From assembly GCF_003611675.1 (NCBI RefSeq), contig NZ_RAWA01000061.1:1-32720 (forward strand): 32,720 nucleotides of DNA, written 5' to 3'. Position numbers and translations under genes: made by a program. Below, in pieces: positions 1 to 7,797 of this stretch (its first letter is position 1; each line of letters opens with the position of its first letter). This DNA comes from Corallococcus sp. CA053C. GTDB lineage: Bacteria > Myxococcota > Myxococcia > Myxococcales > Myxococcaceae. Under the pieces are notes generated by a model. The model was not told the origin of the DNA, ran no database searches, and saw only the letters and a list, made by a program, of their open reading frames with translations.

Positions 1-148
1 TCTGGTCGTACGCCATGAACGTGGCGCCGCCGGACTTCGCGAGCACCTTCGTGATGGCCGCCGTCAGCGACGTCTTGCCGTGGTCCACGTGCCCAATCGT
101 TCCGATGTTCACGTGGGGCAGGCTGCGATCGAACTTTTCCTTGGACAT
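1..148 (-). CDS. tuf: Elongation factor Tu, N-terminal part (cut by window edge)
   Basis: EF-Tu is the GTPase that delivers aminoacyl-tRNA to the ribosome. The visible 49 codons read [14 protein letters not shown] and continue with the P-loop GHVDHGKT (residues about 20-27), the EF-Tu family hallmark. The ATG is preceded by a GGAG Shine-Dalgarno about 4 nt upstream. The gene lies 16 nt downstream of tRNA-Thr(GGT) and closes a four-tRNA/tuf transcription unit like E. coli thrU-tyrU-glyT-thrT-tufB. The 3' part lies outside the window, so nothing can be said about a second tuf copy. Confidence 0.98.
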   Translation of the reverse strand, partial: MSKEKFDRSLPHVNIGTIGHVDHGKTSLTAAITKVLAKSGGATFMAYDQ

Positions 149-164
149 GACACTCCTCGAAAAA

Positions 165-240
<76 letters not shown>

Positions 241-261
241 TTGGCGATGCACTACAACGGT

Positions 262-337
<76 letters not shown>

Positions 338-346
338 ATTGCCGAG

Positions 347-430
347 TGGAGGGAGATGGATTCGAACCATCGAAGGCGTAGAGCCGGCAGATTTACAGTC
401 TGCTCCCTTTGGCCGCTTGGGTATCCCTCC
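347..430 (-). tRNA. tyrU: tRNA-Tyr(GTA)
   Basis: A class II tRNA with a long variable arm. Acceptor GGAGGGA pairs with TCCCTCC, the anticodon loop contains TGTAAAT (GTA), and the T-loop is GTTCGAATC. The discriminator is A; CCA is not encoded, as the genome continues CTC. A 93-nt spacer without an evident gene separates it from tRNA-Thr(TGT). Confidence 0.95.
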
Positions 431-523
431 AGATATTCACTTGTGGTGCTGCGGCCACTTCCTACACACAAACTGCCGAACTGCCTTCACTTCCCGGGCC
501 CAACACCGCGGCCCGTCCAACCT

Positions 524-596
524 GGCCGGCGGCGGGATTTGAACCCGCGACCTACTGATTACAAATCAGTTGCTCTACCGACTGAGCTACACCGGC
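524..596 (-). tRNA. thrU: tRNA-Thr(TGT)
   Basis: Acceptor GCCGGTG pairs with CGCCGGC (one G-T wobble), anticodon stem ACTGA/TCAGT closes loop TTTGTAA (anticodon TGT), and the T-arm is GCGGG-TTCAAAT-CCCGC. CCA is not encoded and the discriminator reads as C in this register, which is unusual. It is the first gene of the tRNA-tuf unit, about 15 nt after the predicted proximal transcription start. Confidence 0.94.
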
Positions 597-616
597 ATCA
601 CTCCAGCAACTGCCCC

Positions 617-645
617 GCCCTACCTGATTCCCGGCGGACCGTCAA
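617..645 (-). promoter_or_regulatory. Proximal promoter of the tRNA-tuf operon
   Basis: On the minus strand TTGACG (640-645) is followed by a 17-nt spacer and TAGGGC (617-622). The spacing is ideal for the housekeeping sigma factor. The predicted start near 610 lies just upstream of tRNA-Thr(TGT). Confidence 0.65.
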
Positions 646-674
646 CCTCCCGGCAGCAACTTGAGAGGCGCGAC

Positions 675-703
675 CTTTTAGAAGTCCCCACTCTCCAAGT
701 CAA
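675..703 (-). promoter_or_regulatory. Distal promoter of the tRNA-tuf operon
   Basis: A second minus-strand promoter-like pair lies 58 nt upstream of the first: TTGACT (698-703), a 17-nt spacer, and TAAAAG (675-680). Tandem promoters are common for stable-RNA operons. It sits in the gap after the rlmB stop codon. Confidence 0.55.
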
Positions 704-723
704 GGAGATTGATCCAGGGGTCG

Positions 724-1530
724 TCACCGGGCCGGACGGCCCCGCTGACGGGCGACCTCGTATAGCAGAATCGCGGCGGAAACCGACGCATTCAATGAAC
801 CGACCTGACCGGCCATGGGAATCCGGAGGCGGAAGTCGCAGTGCTTGAGGACGCCTTCCCTCACGCCTGCCCCCTCGGCCCCCACGACGAGCGCCAGCGG
901 ACCGTCCAGCTTGGCGGTCCACAAGGGCTCCGAACCTTCGATGTCCGCGGCCGCGACCCAGAGCCCCGCTTCCTTCAGCTCCTCCAGGGCGCGGGAGATG
1001 TTGGTGACGCGGGCGATGGGGCAGTACTCGACGGCGCCCGCGGAGGCCTTGGCCACCGTGCCCGTCACCTGCACCGCCCGGTCCTTGGCGAGGACGACGC
1101 CGTGGGCTCCGAGCGCGTGGGCCGAGCGGATGATGGCCCCCAGGTTGTGCGGATCCTGGATGCCGTCCAGCACGACGACCAGGGCCGGCTGCCCCTTGGC
1201 CTTCGCCGCGGCGAGCACGTCCTCCAGGTCGACGTACTGGAAGCCCCGGAGCTCGGCGACGACGCCCTGGTGCACGCCGCCCTCCGCCATCGTGTTCAGG
1301 CGCTCCCGGGCGACCTTCTCCACCCGGACCCCGGCGTCGCGCGCGCGGCTGAGCAGCTCGCCCGCGGCCTTGGCGCCCACCTGCCCGTCGACGATGAAGA
1401 GGCGCTCCACGGCGTCGGGATGCGCGCGCAGGGCTTCCAGCGCGGGGTTGACGCCATAGACGTAGCGCGGCGCTTCGGTGCCGCCGCGCTCGCGCTCGTT
1501 GCCGCCGGACTTGGGTGAACGCTCTCGCAT
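724..1530 (-). CDS. rlmB: TrmH/SpoU-family RNA 2'-O-methyltransferase (RlmB-type)
   Basis: A predicted SAM-dependent ribose 2'-O-methyltransferase, most like RlmB, which methylates 23S rRNA. The 268-residue protein has an N-terminal substrate-binding domain (about 22-100, YGVNPALEAL) and a SPOUT knot domain with all three motifs: motif 1 NLGAIIRSA (N129, R135), motif 2 VVGAEGAGV (E219) and motif 3 SLNASVSAAILLYE (S245, N247). Length fits RlmB (about 245-270) with a short basic, disordered N-terminal extension. The ATG lies 5 nt after the stop of the upstream secreted protein, so the two are probably co-transcribed. Transcription runs towards the tRNA-tuf operon. The exact methylation site cannot be read from sequence, and other TrmH paralogues are possible. 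Confidence 0.88.
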   Translation of the reverse strand: MRERSPKSGGNERERGGTEAPRYVYGVNPALEALRAHPDAVERLFIVDGQVGAKAAGELLSRARDAGVRVEKVARERLNTMAEGGVHQGVVAELRGFQYVDLEDVLAAAKAKGQPALVVVLDGIQDPHNLGAIIRSAHALGAHGVVLAKDRAVQVTGTVAKASAGAVEYCPIARVTNISRALEELKEAGLWVAAADIEGSEPLWTAKLDGPLALVVGAEGAGVREGVLKHCDFRLRIPMAGQVGSLNASVSAAILLYEVARQRGRPAR

Positions 1531-1535
1531 GGGGG

Positions 1536-1982
1536 CTACTGGACCTCCACGGGCAGCGAGAAGGTCTTCTTCTGACGGGCGCAGATCTTCTCCGTGCAGA
1601 TGAAGAAGGTCAGCGTCGCATCCAGCGTGCCCTTTCCGGCGGTCACCGCGGTGAAGGGGACCTCGAAGCGCGGATCCACGAACTGCTGGCCCTGGGCCTT
1701 CTTCGCCACCGACTGCTCGCGCGTCAGCGTCTTCTGCGCGGGCGTCAGCTGCTTGCTCGTGAGCTCCAGCTTCAGCGGGGCCTCGTCGGAGACGTGGGCG
1801 CCGGCCTTCGACTTGATGGCCAGGACGAAGGTGCCCTGCCCTCCCGCCTTCACCTGCGTCGACGTGCCCTCGGTGGTGACTTCATAGAGGGTGGCGGGGT
1901 CCACGTCCTGGGCCAGCACCGGAGCGCTGGCGAGGGTCAGCAACAGGGTGGCCAGATGCGGAAAGCGGCGGGGGCTCGGCAT
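1536..1982 (-). CDS. Secreted DsbD-alpha-like protein with a single CxxxxC pair
   Basis: A 148-residue exported protein with a clear signal peptide (basic MPSPRR, hydrophobic 9-22, AxA-type site near 22-24). The mature part is beta-rich and ends FFICTEKICARQKKTFSLPVEV. This resembles the immunoglobulin-like N-terminal domain of DsbD/thiol:disulfide interchange proteins, which carries a cysteine pair near its end. The only cysteines are C129 and C134. That resemblance is from motif memory, so the function is inferred: a periplasmic thiol-exchange or redox partner. It lies 66 nt downstream of rimK and 5 nt upstream of rlmB on the same strand. A GGAG Shine-Dalgarno precedes the ATG. Confidence 0.75.
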   Translation of the reverse strand: MPSPRRFPHLATLLLTLASAPVLAQDVDPATLYEVTTEGTSTQVKAGGQGTFVLAIKSKAGAHVSDEAPLKLELTSKQLTPAQKTLTREQSVAKKAQGQQFVDPRFEVPFTAVTAGKGTLDATLTFFICTEKICARQKKTFSLPVEVQ

Positions 1983-2007
1983 GGGTCGTCTCCAGGAAGG
2001 CGGCGCT

Positions 2008-2013
2008 CGTATA
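2008..2013 (-). promoter_or_regulatory. Possible -10 element for the DsbD-like/rlmB unit
   Basis: TATACG on the minus strand, 25 nt upstream of the ATG at 1982, in the short gap after rimK. No convincing -35 is visible, so this is only suggestive. Confidence 0.35.
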
Positions 2014-2048
2014 TCGGGGCTTCGGACGCGCGGGGAGCCCTTTCTCTT

Positions 2049-3026
2049 CTAACTCCGGGGCACGCCCACCTTCGCGACACCCTTGCGCGCCGCGGGCGGC
2101 GGAAGGAGCGCCTGGGGCGTCTCCAGCGCGGCGCTCCACACGGGCGCTGCTCCGGAGACCAGGGCCTCCGCGCGCAGGATGATGGGCGTGGCCAGGTCCA
2201 TGCCCGTCGCGGCCTCCATCTCCAAGAGCGCGGGCGAGCTGTTGACCTCGAAGACCTTGGGCTGGCCCTGGACGTCCAGGAGGTCCACGGCGGCCACCTC
2301 CAGGCCCACCAGCCGGGCGACCTTCTCCGCGGTGGCACGATGGCTGGGAGACAGCGCCAGGGCTTCCAACCGGGCGCCCCGGTTCAGGGTGTGCGAGAGC
2401 CGGCCGGGGCGCGGCTTGCGCAGCACCGCGGCGATGGCCTCGCCGCCCACCACCAGCACGCGCACGTCCTGCCCGGTGCTCCGCACGTACTCCTGCATCA
2501 CCAGGTTGTGCCCGAGCCCCAGCACCGCCTCCAGCGCGGCCTCCAGCGACTGGAGGCTCTCACACACCATCACGCCGTGCTTCTCCTGGCCCTGCAGGAG
2601 CTTCACCAGCACGGGCACGCCGCCCACGAGCCCGACCATCTCCTTGAGGTGGGCCGCGTCGCGAGCCATCACCGTGGCCGGGATGTCGATGCCGTGGGCG
2701 GACAGGAGCTGGAGCGCTCGCATCTTGTTGCGCGACTGCGCGATGGCCTGGGCATGGTTCACCAGGGGCACGCGCGCCAAGCCGAACTGGTTCACGACCG
2801 CGAGCCCGTAGGTGCTGATGGACAGGGCGATGCGCGGGATGACGACGTCGGTGGGCGTCAGCTTCTTGCGGTCGTACAACAGGGTAGCGCGGCTGCCCCC
2901 GTCCAGATGCATCTGCACCCGGAGCGGGTTGAGCACGCGCACCCGGTGCCCTCTCGCGCGACCTGCGTCGACGATCCGCCGCGTGGACGAAATGGAGGCG
3001 GAGCGCGAGAGGACAGTGATTTTCAT
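2049..3026 (-). CDS. rimK: RimK-family ATP-grasp ligase (ribosomal protein S6 glutamate ligase type)
   Basis: RimK-type ATP-grasp enzymes add glutamate residues to the C-terminus of ribosomal protein S6 or make related peptide bonds. I start the protein at MKITVLSRSASISSTRR, which matches the RimK N-terminus (MKIAILSR in E. coli). This removes 24 residues of an upstream GTG-initiated extension. A good promoter ends just upstream of this ATG, supporting the choice. The ATP-grasp core is visible: the NKMRALQLL lead-in, PVLVKLLQGQEKHGV (ATP-binding lysine and loop), QEYVRSTGQDVRVLVVG, and the metal-binding end VDLLDVQGQPKVFEVNSSPALLEME. Length is 325 residues versus about 300 in E. coli; the extra is a disordered C-terminal tail. 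The true acceptor could be another protein. Confidence 0.9.
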   Translation of the reverse strand: MKITVLSRSASISSTRRIVDAGRARGHRVRVLNPLRVQMHLDGGSRATLLYDRKKLTPTDVVIPRIALSISTYGLAVVNQFGLARVPLVNHAQAIAQSRNKMRALQLLSAHGIDIPATVMARDAAHLKEMVGLVGGVPVLVKLLQGQEKHGVMVCESLQSLEAALEAVLGLGHNLVMQEYVRSTGQDVRVLVVGGEAIAAVLRKPRPGRLSHTLNRGARLEALALSPSHRATAEKVARLVGLEVAAVDLLDVQGQPKVFEVNSSPALLEMEAATGMDLATPIILRAEALVSGAAPVWSAALETPQALLPPPAARKGVAKVGVPRS

Positions 3027-3055
3027 GGCGGAGGCGACCGGGTCCGGCGAGGTCC

Positions 3056-3083
3056 CTATAACCCTCGCCACCTTCCGGGTAAA
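3056..3083 (-). promoter_or_regulatory. Promoter of rimK
   Basis: TTTACC (3078-3083), a 16-nt spacer and TTATAG (3056-3061) on the minus strand. The predicted start near 3049 excludes the GTG at 3098 and leaves a leader of about 23 nt before the MKI start codon at 3026. Confidence 0.6.
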
Positions 3084-3107
3084 GCTGCCTCCGCCCACCG
3101 CTTCCGC

Positions 3108-4406
3108 CTAGAGCTGGCGGATGGCGCGCACTTCGACGCTGACCGGAGCCTCCGGACGCGAGGCCTCCAGGCGCGCACAGGCGTTCCCCGTGAACGTCAC
3201 GCCTCCTTCGCCCAGCGTCCAGGTGTCCGGCCCCTGGAGCGTCCGCTCACCGTTGATGTAGACGACGATGAGCTGGTTGTCGGACGGCAGCTGGCTCGGG
3301 TCGAGCCCGATGAAGCAGGGGTTAGTGGTCGCGAGCTTCTCGCTGATGTTCTTCAGCGCACCCGCCAGCTCTTCCCGGTTGGCGGCCTGATAGAAGGCAC
3401 GGCCACAGCGCTTGGCGTTCAGGTCGCAGGTATCGCCCGCGCCGCAGTCGACATCCGCCTTGCACTCGCGCGCGAAACCACCCGCGTTCGCCATCGCGTT
3501 GAGGACGCTGGGGCCATCGCCCGCCGACGTCTCCGCGCCGAAGCCGATGACGATGGTGGAGATCTTGCGCGCCTTCAGCTCCTCCACCGCCGCGACGGAG
3601 GCGTTCTTATCGAGGCAGCCCCTCTTGTAGTACGGGCTCAGGGGAGCCGTGCACTGGTCGTCGAGCGTGCAGCGACACTCCGTCTGGCTGCCGTTGTACT
3701 CGTTCTCCAGGTTGCAGTTGGGCAGACCGTCGGTCAGCAGGAGGACGATCTGATCGCGCTCCTCGGGGTCGCCCGTCAGGAGCGAGCCCGTGAACCGGAC
3801 GCTTCCGCTCGTCGGCGTGCCGCCCTTGGGTTGATTCGGCCCGCTGTTGGGGATCCCCTGCAGGATCGCGTTGAGGCTCGTCGCGTGGGCCTGGAGCTGT
3901 TCGTCCGAATCCAGCCCGGTCGGGATGGCGAGGCGAACGCTTTCGCCCGCGGTGGCGGCGGCGCAGGCCAGGGCCACGGTCTGGGTCGTTGCCGTGTTGG
4001 GCGCCGGATACGTCGTCAGGCCAAAACGGACCAGCTTGCCGCTCTCCGCCAGGAACGGGCCCATGGCCCCCTGGAGCTCCGACCAACGCGTGGGGCATAC
4101 GGACGTGTCGCAGGCCGTGCCCTCGCCGCACTTGTAATCCCGGCCTTGGGTATCCTTGAGGTAGCAGACCCTCACGCCGTTCACGGTCAGCTCGGGGTTC
4201 ACCGGCAGGGTCATGGAGCCCGAGGTGTCCACCAGCAGCATGACGTCCGGCTTGCTCTTGCGAGCAGCGATCACCGTCTCCTTCGTCGTCTGGGCGATCG
4301 CGAGCGGATCCACCGGCTCGAAGTCATAGGTTTGACAGCCGGCCATCAGGGCACCACCGACGATGCCGGCCAGCAGTGCGCTCAGGGGGGTCAACTTGGC
4401 GCGCAT
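3108..4406 (-). CDS. cglB: CglB-like VWA-domain gliding-motility lipoprotein
   Basis: A 432-residue outer-membrane lipoprotein by sequence: signal peptide ending LMAG-C (lipidated C24), then QTYDFEPVDPLAIAQTT, which I recognise from Myxococcus CglB. CglB is the VWA adhesin displayed at focal adhesions during gliding (A-motility). The VWA domain shows a complete MIDAS: DTSGSM (D60, S62, S64), GGTPTSG, and LLTDGLPN. There are 16 further cysteines, many in short pairs such as ECRCTLDDQC, indicating a disulfide-rich extracellular domain. The start at 4406 was chosen because it yields the signal peptide; a longer reading frame upstream has no signal. The next minus-strand gene, rimK, follows after 81 nt. 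No clear promoter is seen in the 220 nt between this gene and the DsrE gene. A paralogous VWA lipoprotein remains possible. Confidence 0.8.
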   Translation of the reverse strand: MRAKLTPLSALLAGIVGGALMAGCQTYDFEPVDPLAIAQTTKETVIAARKSKPDVMLLVDTSGSMTLPVNPELTVNGVRVCYLKDTQGRDYKCGEGTACDTSVCPTRWSELQGAMGPFLAESGKLVRFGLTTYPAPNTATTQTVALACAAATAGESVRLAIPTGLDSDEQLQAHATSLNAILQGIPNSGPNQPKGGTPTSGSVRFTGSLLTGDPEERDQIVLLLTDGLPNCNLENEYNGSQTECRCTLDDQCTAPLSPYYKRGCLDKNASVAAVEELKARKISTIVIGFGAETSAGDGPSVLNAMANAGGFARECKADVDCGAGDTCDLNAKRCGRAFYQAANREELAGALKNISEKLATTNPCFIGLDPSQLPSDNQLIVVYINGERTLQGPDTWTLGEGGVTFTGNACARLEASRPEAPVSVEVRAIRQL

Positions 4407-4626
4407 AGGCTTTGGGAATTCCTTCCAGGGGGGAACAACGAACTGCATGCGCCGCAGCGTAACGCGTGAGCGCCCACCGAGGCTACAGCGACTCGCGGCC
4501 GTCCGGTTCCATTCAGGTGAAGCTGCCAAGTTGCAACGTCAGGCGATCCTCGTGGGCCGGGCCCGTCCCAGGTCGGACACCTACCTCCAACCGGAGGGCA
4601 TGGGGCCTTCGAGCCCGCCGTCCCGC

Positions 4627-5019
4627 TCAGAGGGTGAGGACGCGCGCGCCCTCCGTCAGCCTCCAGATGGAGGCGAGGCCCATGACTTCGTCCAGGGTGC
4701 CCTGGAGCTCCTGGGGCGACAGGCCGCAGATGCGCACCGTGGTGTCGCAGGCCACGAGCTTCGCGCCCAGGGCGCGGGCCTCCTCGAGCATCCGGGCCGG
4801 AGTGGGGACGTTGAGGCCTTCGGCCCGGGCGGCCTCCGTGCGCTCGCGCTCGCTGTGCGCGAGGCCGAAGCCGCCGCGGACGAGCTGGCGCAGGGCCTCG
4901 AAGGCGAAGACGAAGTAGACGTCGTCCCCCATCGCGGCGGCGGTGATGCCCATGGAGCCGGCCTGGAAGGCGGGCTCATACGTGGCGTGCTGGAGGAAGA
5001 AGAAAACGCGTCCGGCCAT
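4627..5019 (-). CDS. DsrE-family protein
   Basis: A 130-residue cytosolic protein of the DsrE/DsrF/TusD-like fold. Recognisable parts are the glycine-rich middle GSMGITAAAMGDDVYFVFAFEAL (31-42 core), a helical LEEARALGAKLVACDTTVRICGLSPQEL segment, and conserved cysteines C91 and C98. Related proteins handle sulfur relay or unknown thiol chemistry, and the cysteines would fit a persulfide or redox role, but no partner genes (tus, dsr, rhodanese) are adjacent. The start at MAGRV is immediately preceded by a TAAGGT hexamer 8 nt away, so the mRNA may be nearly leaderless. The frame stays open far upstream antisense to other genes, which is a composition artefact. Confidence 0.82.
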   Translation of the reverse strand: MAGRVFFFLQHATYEPAFQAGSMGITAAAMGDDVYFVFAFEALRQLVRGGFGLAHSERERTEAARAEGLNVPTPARMLEEARALGAKLVACDTTVRICGLSPQELQGTLDEVMGLASIWRLTEGARVLTL

Positions 5020-5027
5020 GGTCCTGG

Positions 5028-5033
5028 ACCTTA
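5028..5033 (-). promoter_or_regulatory. -10 element abutting the DsrE start codon
   Basis: TAAGGT on the minus strand ends 8 nt before the ATG at 5019, so transcription should begin at or within about 2 nt of the start codon. Confidence 0.5.
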
Positions 5034-5063
5034 GCGGGATCGAGTCCGGGCAGGCAGCCGGCA

Positions 5064-5069
5064 TATAAC
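5064..5069 (+). promoter_or_regulatory. Possible -10 of the HEAT-repeat gene
   Basis: TATAAC, 28 nt upstream of the ATG at 5098, gives an ordinary leader that carries a GGGAG Shine-Dalgarno. No clear -35 is seen. Confidence 0.45.
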
Positions 5070-5097
5070 CAGGGCCCCACTCCACCGGGAGTCCCGC

Positions 5098-5730
5098 ATG
5101 CCGAGCCTGCCATCCCGTCACCCCGGCGTTCGTCCCTCCCCACTTCGGTGGGTGGGCCTGATCAGCCTCGCGGTGCTCGCCAGCGCGGGTCCGCTGTCCG
5201 AGGCGGCTCCGGCCCGGGTGACGGTCAAGACCTCCGCACCCACGCCACTGGATGCCCCCGTACCCGGACCGCTGCGGGAGGAGGCGCTGAAGCTGCTCGC
5301 CCAGCCGACGGTGGCGGGGGCGGCGTGGCGCAGGTTGGGGCCGGAGGTCGTGCCCGTGCTCGCGGCGCTCGCCGAAGATCCGAGCGTCCCGGACGTGCAG
5401 CGAATGCGGGCCGTGGCGGCGCTGGCGCAGGTGGAATCCCCGGAGGCGGGACCGACGCTCCAGGCGCTGATGGAGGATCCGCGCAGGTCCGCGGACGTGC
5501 GCGCGCGGGCCGCGGCGGCGCTGGGCCAGTGCCTGGGGTTCGAAGCAGTGAAGGCGCTGAGCGCCCGGCTGGAGGACCGGGACGTGCGGATCCGCGAGGC
5601 CGTGGCGCAGGCGCTCGGTCGTCTGGGGGGACAGCGGGTGCGGGAGACACTGGAGGAGCGGCTCCCCCTGGAGGACGTGCCGCAGGTGCGCGAGGCGCTC
5701 CAGCAGGGCCTCACGCTGGCCGAGCCCTGA
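5098..5730 (+). CDS. Secreted HEAT-repeat protein
   Basis: A 210-residue protein with an N-terminal signal peptide or anchor (hydrophobic 18-30, LISLAVLASAG, then SEAAPA) followed by helical HEAT/PBS-lyase-type repeats. Repeats are visible at about 85-115 (VPVLAALAEDPSVPDVQRMRAVAALAQV), 118-148, 150-176 (VKALSARLEDRDVRIREAVAQALGRLGG) and a partial one at 178-205. Such repeats form a protein-binding solenoid, with no catalytic motif. A GGGAG sequence precedes the ATG. The gene diverges from the DsrE gene and is followed 75 nt later by the HAD phosphatase. The partner is unknown. Confidence 0.78.
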   Translation: MPSLPSRHPGVRPSPLRWVGLISLAVLASAGPLSEAAPARVTVKTSAPTPLDAPVPGPLREEALKLLAQPTVAGAAWRRLGPEVVPVLAALAEDPSVPDVQRMRAVAALAQVESPEAGPTLQALMEDPRRSADVRARAAAALGQCLGFEAVKALSARLEDRDVRIREAVAQALGRLGGQRVRETLEERLPLEDVPQVREALQQGLTLAEP

Positions 5731-5805
5731 ACCTGGCGGGGATGGCTTCCCTGGCGGCTCGCTCGGGGCTCGCGTCGGACGGGGCCTTCCGTTAGATGGG
5801 AGGCC

Positions 5806-6501
5806 ATGCGCCCCACCGTCCTCCTCTTCGACATCGATGGCACCCTCGTCACCACCGGTGGCGCGGGACGTCGCTCCATGGCCCTGGCCTTTGAACGGCT
5901 TCACCAGCGCCGCGACGCGTGCGACAGCTTCAGCATGTCCGGCATGACGGACCGGGCCATCGTCCGCAAAGGGCTGTCCACCATCGGCGTGCCTGTGTCC
6001 GAGGACGCCATCAACGCGCTCATCGACGCGTACATCGCCCACCTGGGCGAAGAGGTTCCCAAGGTCGATGAGCGCGAATACCGGCTGCACCCGGGCATGC
6101 GCGAGGCCGTGCTGGAAGCGCGCTCGCGGACGGGCTTCGCCGTGGGCCTGGGCACCGGCAACGTGCGCGCGGGCGCCCGGGTGAAACTGGAGCGCGTGCG
6201 CATCCACGACCAGTTCGCCTTTGGCGGCTTCGGCTGTGACTTCGAGGACCGCGTGGCCCTCATCCGGCACGGCGCGCAGGCCGGCGCCGCGCAGTTGGGG
6301 CATCCCCTGGAGGCGTGCCGCGTGGTGATCATCGGCGACACACCCAAGGACGTGGCGGCCGCGAAGGGCATTGGCGCGGAGACGATTGGCGTCGGCACGG
6401 GGAACTTCACGCCCCAGGCGCTGCGCGACGCTGGCGCGGAGTGGGCCTTCGCCGACTTCTCCGTCCCGGAAGCCATGGAGGCCCTGCTCGTCGGACGGTG
6501 A
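5806..6501 (+). CDS. HAD-superfamily phosphatase (phosphoglycolate-phosphatase-like)
   Basis: A 231-residue soluble HAD hydrolase. Motif I is DIDGTL (nucleophile D9, acid D11). Motif II is the T of LGTGN (about 107-111), and motif IV is GDTPKD (about 168-173), with a lysine before it serving motif III less clearly. The helical cap between motifs I and II (about 20-85, SMTDRAIVRKGL) is the C1 cap of the Gph/beta-phosphoglucomutase subgroup. Such enzymes often hydrolyse phosphoglycolate, but substrates differ widely. A GGGAGG Shine-Dalgarno sits 2 nt before the ATG. The 39-nt gap to the next gene holds a TTATCT sequence that may be a fresh promoter. Confidence 0.85.
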   Translation: MRPTVLLFDIDGTLVTTGGAGRRSMALAFERLHQRRDACDSFSMSGMTDRAIVRKGLSTIGVPVSEDAINALIDAYIAHLGEEVPKVDEREYRLHPGMREAVLEARSRTGFAVGLGTGNVRAGARVKLERVRIHDQFAFGGFGCDFEDRVALIRHGAQAGAAQLGHPLEACRVVIIGDTPKDVAAAKGIGAETIGVGTGNFTPQALRDAGAEWAFADFSVPEAMEALLVGR

Positions 6502-6540
6502 AGGTGTGTTATCTCCGCCGCCCCTCCGAGGAGTCCACGC

Positions 6541-7752
6541 ATGTCGTCCACGCTCGAGTCCTATGAGCTGATCCGCTTCGCCGAGGCCTTCGAGGCCCGA
6601 CTTGCCACGGCGGAGGAGATGGTCGTCGGCCGACCGGGGCTCGAGGCCGAGAAGCAGTGGCTTGCCTCCGCGCTGGAGCGGCTGCGCGAGGCCCGGGAGC
6701 CGGCGGCCGGGTTGCTGGAGCAGGTGAAGGACCTGCCCGAGCTCGACGAGGCCCGCGAGGAGTTCTCGTTCGACCAGCAGGGCCGGTGGGTGGATGCACT
6801 GGAGAAGCTGCATGCGGGCATCACCTTCACCGCCAGCAGCCGCGCTCCCGTCATCGAAGCCCTCTTCCCCCACCTCAAGTTTCCGCAGCTCCGACGGGCC
6901 CCCGGCGAGCTGGTGAACGAGTACGCGTCCTCCTACGAGCGGCGGCTCAAGAGTGCCTACGTCACGCGGATCTTCTCCCGCGACGACTTCGCGATGGTCC
7001 GTCCCGTCGTGGACCTCGTGGCCTCGACGTTCGCCGCGTGGAACGCAAGCCTGTCCCCTACCCCGCTGCCCCCGGATGAAGAGGCCGCACTGCGCGAGGC
7101 GCTGGTGTCCCTGGGGCGGCGTCTGGACGTCGCGTTGCGACAGGGGCGGCTGCTCGCGGAGGCCGCGCTCGTGCCCGTGCCGGGCGTCTTCGAGGCCGCG
7201 GGCCTCACGCTCAAACCCCGGAAGCGCGCGGGTCGCTCGCTCGCGCTCAGTGCCGAGGATGGCGCTCCGGAGCTCTTTGGAGACGAGGGCGACGCCGGGC
7301 AGGAGGACGCGTTCGAGGGTTCGGAGGACGAGGCGGCCGCGGATCCTGACGGCGCGGAGGAGACGGATCCGGCCGAGGACACCGCGGAGGCCGAGGTCGC
7401 GGAGCAGGCGCCTTCTCTTCCCCCCGCGACTCGCAAGGGTCGACGGGGTGTTCCTGCATCGGCTCCCGTGGAGACGGGCGCGGCGGAGGCTTCTGCCTCG
7501 GAGGGCGGGCATGAAGACCCCGCTTCCGGACCTTCTGCTTCGGAGCCTGGAGCCGGGGAGGTTCCGGAGACGGCTCCCGTCGCGGTGCGTCCCGTGCGGC
7601 GCGGCCGGCCTCCGAAGAACAGCGCCCCCGCTCCCGAGACCGTGCAGGCGGACGCCGCTTCGGATCCGGATCCGCTCCCTGAGGGAGTAGCGGAGGCGGT
7701 CCGTCCCCGTCGACGCAAGAAGACCGATCCGTCCGAGGCAGGGACGCCTTGA
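6541..7752 (+). CDS. Acidic/AT-hook (HMGA-like tail) protein of unknown function
   Basis: A 403-residue protein with two parts. Residues 1-230 are alpha-helical and soluble (SSYERRLKSAYVTRIFSRDDFAMVRPV region); I do not recognise a family. Residues about 235-280 are strongly acidic (ELFGDEGDAGQEDAFEG, then repeated E/D/A). The remainder is a disordered Pro/Ala/Ser tail with basic clusters: ATRKGRRGVP, a canonical AT-hook RRGRPPKN (R353-N360, GRP core 355-357), and RPRRRKK near the end. Acidic region plus AT-hooks is the layout of the HMGA-like domain of Myxococcus CarD, so minor-groove DNA binding is plausible. No CarD N-terminal (RNA-polymerase-interacting) domain is evident. The gene lies 45 nt upstream of hrpB. 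A GAGGAG Shine-Dalgarno precedes the ATG. Confidence 0.8.
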   Translation: MSSTLESYELIRFAEAFEARLATAEEMVVGRPGLEAEKQWLASALERLREAREPAAGLLEQVKDLPELDEAREEFSFDQQGRWVDALEKLHAGITFTASSRAPVIEALFPHLKFPQLRRAPGELVNEYASSYERRLKSAYVTRIFSRDDFAMVRPVVDLVASTFAAWNASLSPTPLPPDEEAALREALVSLGRRLDVALRQGRLLAEAALVPVPGVFEAAGLTLKPRKRAGRSLALSAEDGAPELFGDEGDAGQEDAFEGSEDEAAADPDGAEETDPAEDTAEAEVAEQAPSLPPATRKGRRGVPASAPVETGAAEASASEGGHEDPASGPSASEPGAGEVPETAPVAVRPVRRGRPPKNSAPAPETVQADAASDPDPLPEGVAEAVRPRRRKKTDPSEAGTP

Positions 7753-7797
7753 GACCCGCCGCGCGGTGAGTGCACCGCCGTGAAGAGGAACCCGGAC

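Noticed and set aside
1515-4469. Very long open frame (984 codons) on the plus strand
   Set aside because: It runs antisense across rlmB, rimK and cglB, is Arg/His/Gly/Leu-rich nonsense, and reflects high-GC codon bias leaving no stop codons.
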